Of a stretch of DNA of 35,876 nt, positions 30,386 to 35,876 are shown piece after piece. The DNA is from a virus, in IMG/VR virus record IMGVR_UViG_3300022689_000147, positions 1 through 35,876 of that record, one strand, 5' to 3'. The position numbers and the translations under genes are program-made. The notes under the pieces were generated by a model that searched no databases, was not told the origin of the DNA, and saw only the letters and a program-made list of their open reading frames with translations. Position 1 is the first letter of the stretch; each line of letters opens with the position of its first letter.

Positions 30386-30763
30386 TTATAACGCATCAAG
30401 CTCAGCTTCAAGCTCAGCTACAGACTTACTACCAAGTTCCTCATCTTTCTTACGAGAGATAAGTTCCATAAGCTTTTGCTTCTTGGCTTTAGTCTCAGCA
30501 GCTCTTGCAGCTCTATCAGCATCAGATACTTTAGTTTCTAAAATATCCAATACTATATCAAACTTAAGTTTATCTTCAGTTTGAGTTGTGGTCTTCTTCT
30601 CTAAGAAGCTTTTCTTTGATGAATTGTCAAGTTTTTCACTCAGTGAAACAGCTAATTCATCTAAACTGTCAATTGGTAAAGTCCATAGTTTTTCTACAGA
30701 CACTGATCCCGCTTTTGTTTGTACACGTAGACCTTTTTTACTGGCTCTTTTGTAGATATCCAT
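30386..30763 (-). CDS. Hypothetical phage protein, 125 aa, coiled-coil
   Basis: MDIYKRASKKGLRVQTKAGS, then SVEKLWTLPIDSLDELAVSL, a basic/acidic middle, then a long charged helix (KVSDADRAARAAETKAKKQK) and ELGSKSVAELEAELDAL at the C-terminus. The plan, an N-terminal 40-residue sheet-like module and a coiled-coil tail ending with SVAELEAEL, occurs in many phages without known role. Follows the 728-aa protein by 19 nt. Confidence 0.8.
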   Translation of the reverse strand: MDIYKRASKKGLRVQTKAGSVSVEKLWTLPIDSLDELAVSLSEKLDNSSKKSFLEKKTTTQTEDKLKFDIVLDILETKVSDADRAARAAETKAKKQKLMELISRKKDEELGSKSVAELEAELDAL

Positions 30764-30782
30764 TGTTTATGTTTATTATTTA

Positions 30783-32969
30783 TTAAAATTTAATTTTCAT
30801 CATACGTTGATGACTACCTTTTACTTTTACAATTAATTCATCTCTAACAGTAGAGTTGAAACCAATACCTGCCAAGTGATCTATCTTATCAGGGTCTTTA
30901 ATTATAGCTGTGTTAGATAAAACACTCATTGCTTTCCTAATCTTATTAAGTTTAGGATTTAAGTTATCATTATGAAAACCTTTTAATGGTATATCAGCTT
31001 TACAATTCTCTAACATGAACATATAATGCTTGTGTCCCACTTTATTGTCATTCCAATAATTAGGAGACAATGACAACATATTGATTTTATGGAAGTTCTG
31101 GGTATTAATTCCCCATATATTCTTCTCACTGGAACTAGATGGAAGATTATGTTCTATGTCAAAGTTTCCATTTTTATCAACAGTTACAATAGCTACATCC
31201 ACATTTCCTGATACTGATCTGTCATAAGTATATTCATGCAGTTCACCATTGAATTCAATTTCAGCTTTAAATCCTTTACTATTGCGAGCACTATATTGAT
31301 TCACAAAAAACTTAAAAGTTTTATCTTTAAGTTTAGAAAGTTCACCAAATGTAATATTTTCAACAACTTTTTTAGAATTACGTTTGTGATTCAACGGTCC
31401 TGTAATATCAATATCTAAAACACCTCCAGTAATATAACCTCTTCTGTCACTAAAATATATATGATCATATTTACCACTAGATCCAGCTCTACAATGTGCA
31501 TCAAGATCAGAGTTATCAATACTATCTCCTTCACTCCACATAATACTGAATCGTAGTACACCATCAACACCACCACCTTGAGATTTAACAGCATCTTTGA
31601 TTTCAGATTTACCAGTTAGGTTATTTCTATACGTCCAAGAATATCCGTTATTCCATTTAAATAGATCTGTAATGTCATCAGGATCTTTACTCTTAGTAAT
31701 TGCCACAAAGTTATCAGCATGTCTATTTTCAACATAAGCTTCAATACTGGATGCAGTAGGTACAATATTCTCCATAAATTTCTCAATGGATATTTCTTCT
31801 ACTTTATCAAATTCACTACGCTTATGTCTAGTAGATTTCTTAGACTGTGTTGGAGCAGAATCAAATATTGATACAGATTTGTTACTATCTGTTTCAGCAT
31901 CTACATTCATGTGCTTAATTTCAGTTAACTTGATATCATCAAGTTTAGCCAAAGTTCTAATTAATGCAGATTCACTATATCCTAGAGCTTTAAACTCTTT
32001 AGCAGCCTGTTGCATCATTTTTTTAGTAACTGGAGCAGTCACATTTTTATAGTTAGCTGGATCCACTCTTTTATTCCAATTCTCACAAGCTTTGTTAAGT
32101 TCCATGCCTTCAGCAAGCTCAGTACACAATACTCCAATCAAAGTATTCTTGAATCCATATTGAGTAGGACTATTCATAGTATAGGTCATATACCAATATA
32201 GTATTTCCCTATTCCATGTAGATTTTTCAACCTCTTGAAGATATTTCTTGAAATCCTTTATGTTCTTCAAGTAAGCATTACCATTTAGTAATGATCCTTG
32301 ATTAATCAGGTCTATTACTAAATCCAGAGTATCTATTGGTATAATTGTCACACTGGATTTAAATAGATTATATTTATTTCTATAATCACCTACAATGGCA
32401 TCAATTGATTTGCCTGTTTTGTTTACAAACTCTTTAGGTAATTGTATACTGAAATGATGGAATTCAGTTATTTCTCCTACTTTACATGGTTTTAAAGTAT
32501 GAGCATCTACAGTTTGTTGATCCCATTGCTTAAAATTCTTCTCAAGACCAAGTCTATACAATTCTTGTGTTTTATTGGTTTTTTCATATGGTAAGCTATT
32601 CAGCTCATCAAATGTTTCAAAGAATACATTACTGATACCATTACTCGTCAATGATTTACTCATTCTTTTGAATGGAGCATAGTATTCATTGTCTTTGTCT
32701 AATTCTTTGTAAATATCAAACATTGATACCAGAGTTCCCTCTTTAGTAATACCTATGATATTGCCATATCGTCTGATAAAGTTATTACAATTTTGACAAT
32801 CGTGAAGACTTTTTTGAGGATCTCTCCATACAGGATCATCATCCTCTTTAAAATTTTCTAGATATAAATCCCAAATAGTATTGGTATTCACACCTGATCT
32901 AAATAACATATTTTGTGCACATACTACATTGATAAAATATGTTTGAAGCAATTTGTTTATTTGTTTCAT
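30783..32969 (-). CDS. Large hypothetical protein, 728 aa, with a C-terminal beta-sandwich-like domain
   Basis: The N-terminal ~350 residues are helical (LYWYMTYTMNSPTQYGFKNT, KRVDPANYKNVTAPVTKKMM) and include GYSESALIRTLAKLDDIKL. From about 470 on, RFSIMWSEG, SDLDAHCRAG, IYFSDRRGYITGGVLDIDIT and VVENITFGEL resemble the YfaP/DUF2135-type domain in which Trp, DLD and lDvD strands form a calcium-like pocket. Function unknown; a role in tellurite/TerD-like stress systems or virion would be speculation. A 54-aa ORF precedes it after a terminator. Confidence 0.65.
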   Translation of the reverse strand: MKQINKLLQTYFINVVCAQNMLFRSGVNTNTIWDLYLENFKEDDDPVWRDPQKSLHDCQNCNNFIRRYGNIIGITKEGTLVSMFDIYKELDKDNEYYAPFKRMSKSLTSNGISNVFFETFDELNSLPYEKTNKTQELYRLGLEKNFKQWDQQTVDAHTLKPCKVGEITEFHHFSIQLPKEFVNKTGKSIDAIVGDYRNKYNLFKSSVTIIPIDTLDLVIDLINQGSLLNGNAYLKNIKDFKKYLQEVEKSTWNREILYWYMTYTMNSPTQYGFKNTLIGVLCTELAEGMELNKACENWNKRVDPANYKNVTAPVTKKMMQQAAKEFKALGYSESALIRTLAKLDDIKLTEIKHMNVDAETDSNKSVSIFDSAPTQSKKSTRHKRSEFDKVEEISIEKFMENIVPTASSIEAYVENRHADNFVAITKSKDPDDITDLFKWNNGYSWTYRNNLTGKSEIKDAVKSQGGGVDGVLRFSIMWSEGDSIDNSDLDAHCRAGSSGKYDHIYFSDRRGYITGGVLDIDITGPLNHKRNSKKVVENITFGELSKLKDKTFKFFVNQYSARNSKGFKAEIEFNGELHEYTYDRSVSGNVDVAIVTVDKNGNFDIEHNLPSSSSEKNIWGINTQNFHKINMLSLSPNYWNDNKVGHKHYMFMLENCKADIPLKGFHNDNLNPKLNKIRKAMSVLSNTAIIKDPDKIDHLAGIGFNSTVRDELIVKVKGSHQRMMKIKF

Positions 32970-32983
32970 TTGTTTTTTTGAAA

Positions 32984-33148
32984 TTAAAATGGTTTTGGAC
33001 TTATTTTTACTGATACATTCATACGAATGTCACTTGCGACTATCTTACGAAGTGTTTTGTTTTGTAGCCTATTGAATAAGACTAGATTTCTTTCATTAGC
33101 TCTTTTTGTTATTGTGCTAATTTTTGTAATCTTTTTAGAATTTTTCAT
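32984..33148 (-). CDS. Small basic hypothetical protein, 54 aa
   Basis: ATG 33148 (MKNSKKITKISTITKRANER) to TAA 32984-32986. Strongly basic, with FNRLQNKTLRKIVASDIRMN in the middle. Downstream of the terminator at 33171-33200 and upstream of the 728-aa gene by 14 nt, so it would be first in that unit. No family recognised. Confidence 0.55.
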   Translation of the reverse strand: MKNSKKITKISTITKRANERNLVLFNRLQNKTLRKIVASDIRMNVSVKISPKPF

Positions 33149-33170
33149 TTTTTGCGTTTTAAAGTTTTAA

Positions 33171-33200
33171 ATAAAATAAAGAGAGGCCATAGACCTCTCT
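33171..33200 (-). terminator. Terminator after structured RNA
   Basis: AGAGAGG (33180-33186) and CCTCTCT (33194-33200) form a 7-bp stem with a 7-nt loop; TTTATTTTATTT follows on the minus strand. It ends the transcript that includes the 33443-33961 gene and the structured segment 33288-33433. Confidence 0.8.
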
Positions 33201-33287
33201 CTAAATCAAATCACTTAACCTATTTATCTATAATCATGAAACACATGAGTACACTTAGTAGTACAACCTACACAAGCATATATAAAT

Positions 33288-33433
33288 AGTGAGTGCAATA
33301 CAAATCAATGCCAATACCAGCATTGTTTGTATGCACCCACTTGACTATTCTATTCTGGGGTATTCATTTGAATAGTCTAATAATCGAGCAAACTACATGT
33401 TTGATTCAGATGTCCTTGACATCTCTCGATTAT
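33288..33433 (-). ncRNA. Highly structured non-coding segment, candidate RNA
   Basis: Three elements: a 54-nt hairpin (33288-33341) with about 20 pairs and three small bulges, including GTGCA/TGCAC, TACAAA/TTTGTA and CAATGC/GCATTG; an 8-bp hairpin GACTATTC/GAATAGTC (33343-33350 with 33370-33377); and a three-way junction closed by ATAATCGAG/CTCGATTAT (33380-33388 with 33425-33433) with inner hairpins CAAAC/GTTTG and AGATGT/ACATCT. It sits between the stop of the 172-aa gene and a terminator. No ORF fits. Likely the 3' UTR or a processed RNA; function unknown. Confidence 0.5.
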
Positions 33434-33442
33434 GTTTTGATC

Positions 33443-33961
33443 TTACGCTGTAAGACCTTCAGAACTAGGAGCTCCTGCAAGCTCTCTGAAATCCTCGATG
33501 TCCCAAGCTTTAGGCTCAGCCATACCAGTATGATTTACATACTTGTCTTCAGCTCCTGCAATAGCCAACTGTGTTTTTCTGAACACAGGTTTACCATTAT
33601 GAACAAGAATGTTCATGTCGTCACCATTGTTTCTTTTGAAGTTGAATCCAACTCGCTCCTGGTCACTCAATGCTTCATACTCATCCTGAGTTACCTCAAG
33701 AGTCTGAATAGTCACATCATCACCAATTGCTTTACCAAAGTCATCACCTTCTTTGAGACCAATAGCTTCAATGTTTGAAGTTTTCATGGTTTCAAAGGCT
33801 ACAACTCTTTGAACTGAACTGGCATTGTCACCCAGCATCTTATTTCTAAGATTTGACAATGTTGATGGCCTTTCTCTTTCTGTTACCAATTGTAATGTTG
33901 AGAAATCCTTGTTTTTACCTGGTCTTGGTGCTAAAATAGCTTCTACGATTACGTTACTCAT
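33443..33961 (-). CDS. Hypothetical protein, 172 aa
   Basis: MSNVIVEAILAPRPGKNKDF, then STLQLVTERERPSTLSNLRN, a Glu/Asp-rich beta-like middle, and NILVHNGKPVFRKTQLAIAG followed by a C-terminal tail (GAPSSEGLTA). Small SH3/OB-like barrels are possible. No known family. Preceded by a leader with two competing hairpins and followed by the structured segment. Confidence 0.7.
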   Translation of the reverse strand: MSNVIVEAILAPRPGKNKDFSTLQLVTERERPSTLSNLRNKMLGDNASSVQRVVAFETMKTSNIEAIGLKEGDDFGKAIGDDVTIQTLEVTQDEYEALSDQERVGFNFKRNNGDDMNILVHNGKPVFRKTQLAIAGAEDKYVNHTGMAEPKAWDIEDFRELAGAPSSEGLTA

Positions 33962-34005
33962 TTTTGTTTTAGTTTAGAGTTAAACTTGAATTTATTTTGA
34001 ATTGT

Positions 34006-34041
34006 GAGTTAAATTTAATGACTTTAAACTCTTGGTCATTA
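34006..34041 (-). promoter_or_regulatory. Leader with two competing hairpins
   Basis: GAGTTAAA (34006-34013) can pair with TTTAAACTC (34023-34031), or TAATGAC (34016-34022) with GTCATTA (34035-34041); the second would break the first. It lies in the leader of the 172-aa gene. An attenuator or antiterminator is possible; no ligand site recognised. Confidence 0.3.
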
Positions 34042-34149
34042 GAATTACTTTAATCTAATCAACAGTCTTACTCTTAATTTTATACCTAATTGTGTTTTGA
34101 CTTACTAGTCCTGTTTAGTAGTATAATTTTAAGTAAAATGTATTAAAGA

Positions 34150-34452
34150 TTATTTCTTTCTAAATTCTAGAGACAATTGATTTATTGTCTCAATATTGTT
34201 TGTACTGTAACCCAGACTTTCTCTGAGTATATTCTTTGTGTTCTTTGACCTCGATCCATTATAAGATGTCGAGAACAGTGTTTTTTGATGACGTAATACT
34301 TTATACCATCTATCCTTTACTGTATTAATAGTAAGAGGAATATTTCTGTTGCTTAGCTTTACGCTGGCTTCAATAAAAGCTAAGGACAAGTTTCCCTGTC
34401 CTTTCTTTACACATTCTAAGATTATCTGATCACTGATTTTCATCTCCTTCAT
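34150..34452 (-). CDS. Hypothetical phage protein, 100 aa, probable HTH
   Basis: MKEMKISDQIILECVKKGQG (or from the internal ATG at 34443). It is helical, with LSLAFIEASVKLSNRNIPLT followed by VKDRWYKVLRHQKTLFST, a pattern like small DNA-binding or Myb/SANT-like proteins of phages. I cannot confirm the fold. Overlaps the 87-aa gene by 23 nt, indicating coupling. Possible regulator of the downstream gene unit. Confidence 0.6.
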   Translation of the reverse strand: MKEMKISDQIILECVKKGQGNLSLAFIEASVKLSNRNIPLTINTVKDRWYKVLRHQKTLFSTSYNGSRSKNTKNILRESLGYSTNNIETINQLSLEFRKK

Positions 34453-34693
34453 TTATTAAAGTGAATTCTTCAATTTTGTGATCAGCACAATACTTCTTGT
34501 ACTTTTTGATCTTCATCTTTCTAAGATGGTGATCATCCTCCTGAATTGCTTGCATCCACAATCCACTAGCTTCAAAATGCTTAGATGATAGTTCCATCTT
34601 TTCTGGATCTTGATGTGTATGATTATTTGCTGCAATGTTTAAGTGAAATTCTTGTCCTTTATAAGGATAGAATTTGTTTGGCTTTTGTGACAT
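34430..34693 (-). CDS. Hypothetical protein, 87 aa
   Basis: MSQKPNKFYPYKGQEFHLNI, Asn/His-rich (NNHTHQDPEKM), with a helical basic middle (LRKMKIKKYKKYCADHKIEE). No domain recognised. Overlaps the next gene, so it is part of the same unit. Confidence 0.65.
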   Translation of the reverse strand: MSQKPNKFYPYKGQEFHLNIAANNHTHQDPEKMELSSKHFEASGLWMQAIQEDDHHLRKMKIKKYKKYCADHKIEEFTLINEGDENQ

Positions 34694-34711
34694 GATATGT
34701 TTTGGTTAAAT

Positions 34712-34960
34712 TTAAATAAGTAATAACAATGTTATAATAGCTATTACAATTATGTAAATTATAACAGCCTTATTTCTCGCTATTTCTATCTTATCAGTTG
34801 ACCAGCGAGCTGCTTTCAGACAATAAATGTCTGCAATTAACAATAATATCATACTACTTATAAAATAAGCATAAATGACATTTCCTGTAATAATTGCCAT
34901 AATAGATAAAATGACCAATATTACTATTGTTATGAATTTTGTATCAATTAGACTTCTCAT
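34712..34960 (-). CDS. Membrane protein, three TM helices, 82 aa
   Basis: MRSLIDTKFITIVILVILSI then TM segments at about 8-27, 30-48 and 65-82, with a basic loop (LKAARWSTDKIEIARNK) between the second and third. No family recognised. Its ATG overlaps the lipoprotein stop (ATGA). Inner-membrane location is expected; a phage superinfection or lysis-related role is possible but unproven. Confidence 0.7.
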   Translation of the reverse strand: MRSLIDTKFITIVILVILSIMAIITGNVIYAYFISSMILLLIADIYCLKAARWSTDKIEIARNKAVIIYIIVIAIITLLLLI

Positions 34961-35196
34961 TTCTTGAATGGTTTAGGTACTTTAATTCCAAATACATAGA
35001 AATTGTATGGATCTGACCTTCTCATTGCTGCCTCAAAATTATAATGTTTTTGAGTCTTAAACACTGTGTGTGCTCCTGTCCGTCCATTGATACCACTACT
35101 CCTTTGAGTAAATACTTTTTTTCCTCCACATGATGTGGCTCCTGCTGTGATTATAATTACAAAAAGTAATGTAATTAATTTGTTAATGAGTTTCAT
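34957..35196 (-). CDS. Small lipoprotein, 79 aa
   Basis: MKLINKLITLLFVIIITAGA followed by TSC at residue 23 gives a typical lipoprotein signal (lipobox ending in Cys). The mature part is basic and short (GGKKVFTQRSSGINGRTGAH). Expected in the host periplasm or outer membrane. Overlaps the membrane-protein gene by ATGA. Such small lipoproteins can act in superinfection exclusion or in lysis (spanin-like); with a neighbouring small TM protein either is possible. Confidence 0.75.
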   Translation of the reverse strand: MKLINKLITLLFVIIITAGATSCGGKKVFTQRSSGINGRTGAHTVFKTQKHYNFEAAMRRSDPYNFYVFGIKVPKPFKK

Positions 35197-35225
35197 TTGA
35201 GTTTTGATTTAAGTTTGAATTTATT

Positions 35226-35438
35226 TTATGATTTTACTTTCTTCATTACAGATGAAAGAAATATTAAGTGACATATAAAAAAGAATATAGCCATTATAAT
35301 GAAATTCTCTTTCATTGGCATTATATCTTGGTTTAGTCCGTCTATTTCTTGCCATGTTTGTGCGTAATTAATACTAACACACACTGCAATAAGTGTAACT
35401 ACACTCATTATGAGTGGTATAATGTTTATTCTGTTCAT
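35226..35438 (-). CDS. Small membrane protein, 70 aa
   Basis: ATG 35438 chosen (MNRINIIPLIMSVVTLIAVC); a TTG 16 codons upstream would extend it but is less likely. TM segments at about 6-24 and 44-64. Between them a short polar loop (NYAQTWQEIDGLNQDIMPMK). It sits upstream of the lipoprotein gene. Role unknown. Confidence 0.65.
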   Translation of the reverse strand: MNRINIIPLIMSVVTLIAVCVSINYAQTWQEIDGLNQDIMPMKENFIIMAIFFFICHLIFLSSVMKKVKS

Positions 35439-35486
35439 GATACGATATGATTCGAAAATATACGGTAGTGATTTGTTTAAACGCAA

Positions 35487-35729
35487 TCTCTAATCCTATC
35501 ATTTTTTATTTATTAGATAACTTGATTGCGATCTACACGAGTTACTAATTCGTGTAAACAGTTTACATATAATTACAATAATTCTGTTTTATTCACGTTA
35601 CTTTAAATAGTTGTAATTAACAATAGAGATAGTTTTTCGATTGCTCTATTTACTCAAGACCGCTTCTGCGCACAAAGCGTTGTTATTACAATGTCAATAT
35701 GTCCTGAGTTTTATTGACAAGGAGTTTTT
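35487..35729. other. Intergenic stretch with hairpins
   Basis: No ORF of note. Short inverted repeats: TACACGA/TCGTGTA near 35534-35555, AATAGAG/CTCTATT near 35622-35651, and GTCAATA/TATTGAC near 35692-35717, the last just beyond the stop of the right-edge gene. May carry terminators and promoters of the two neighbouring units; no clear promoter match. Confidence 0.4.
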
Positions 35730-35876
35730 TTACCTTTTCAACACGAATGCTGATAAAGGGTATTTTCTTACTCTTACCTCATGATAAGTACTATCGCTGT
35801 CATAATATGACACGGGTTTTACATTCTCATTAGAGGCCACATGCCATTCGAAATAAGTATGGCTTTCTGTACTATC
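35730..35876 (-). CDS. Partial hypothetical protein, cut by right edge
   Basis: The last 48 residues are seen (DSTESHTYFEWHVASNENVK ... RVRKYPLSAFVLKR) to a TAA at 35730-35732. The composition is protein-like: aromatic and charged residues in proportion. No family recognised. The N-terminus lies beyond the window. Confidence 0.5.
   Translation of the reverse strand, partial: DSTESHTYFEWHVASNENVKPVSYYDSDSTYHEVRVRKYPLSAFVLKR

Noticed and set aside
1-35876. Stop-codon recoding, as in some crAss-like phages
   Set aside because: All long genes read through in the standard code, TAA, TAG and TGA all end genes here, and no normal tRNA has a CTA, TTA or TCA anticodon.
1-35876. CRISPR array or integrase/attachment site
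   Set aside because: No evenly spaced direct repeats with spacers and no recombinase gene were seen.

Overview
The window looks like part of a lytic, tailed-phage genome infecting a Bacteroidota host. It is AT-rich and densely packed. Almost every gene lies on the minus strand in ATGA-type overlaps, and starts follow A/T-rich leaders without a clear Shine-Dalgarno sequence. The gene set (family B DNA polymerase, DnaB-type helicase, SF2 helicase, TOPRIM primase, RecA-like ATPase with an SSB-like partner, dUTPase, uracil-DNA glycosylase, PD-(D/E)xK nuclease, rIIA/rIIB) resembles the replication half of large crAss-like phages; that assignment is inference. No capsid, tail or packaging gene is visible.

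Layout, left to right. 1-980: a left-edge gene fragment and two small unknown genes, separated by spacers that share a TAACGG core. 978-4333: a Ser/Thr-type metallophosphatase, a 39-codon ORF, an HNH endonuclease and a monomeric B12-dependent ribonucleotide reductase. 4446-12353: a PD-(D/E)xK exonuclease, rIIB, rIIA, a Holliday-junction-resolvase-like protein, uracil-DNA glycosylase and an HhH-GPD glycosylase. 12337-23399: the replication block (TOPRIM primase, SSB-like protein, RecA-like ATPase, dUTPase, DnaB helicase, small zinc protein, SF2 helicase, archaeo-eukaryotic-primase-like protein, PolB) plus unknown proteins. 23396-30243: a tRNA region with 23 normal-looking tRNAs and four aberrant ones, small genes and a tmRNA. 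30386-35876: a 125-aa protein, a 728-aa protein, small unknown or membrane proteins, and a highly structured non-coding segment.

How the genes fit together: the reductase and dUTPase supply clean dNTPs. Polymerase, primase(s), helicases, SSB and RecA-like ATPase copy the genome. UDG and the HhH glycosylase remove damaged or uracil bases. The nucleases handle recombination or host DNA. rIIA/rIIB probably act in exclusion or defence interplay, as in T4. The tRNA set covers 19 amino acids (isoleucine only if a CAT tRNA is the lysidine type), so the phage brings most of its own decoding capacity. The tmRNA adds ribosome rescue.

The most unusual features are RNA genes. (1) The tmRNA appears circularly permuted (two-piece): its acceptor piece precedes the tag-coding piece, and the tag ends in RLAA. 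(2) One tRNA gene is split at the anticodon by about 494 nt that hold a complete tRNA(CAT) and the only plus-strand gene of the window, an HNH endonuclease. (3) Three more tRNA-like genes have oversized anticodon loops. (4) Positions 33288-33433 hold a long bulged hairpin, an 8-bp hairpin and a near-perfect three-way junction with no known counterpart that I recognise.
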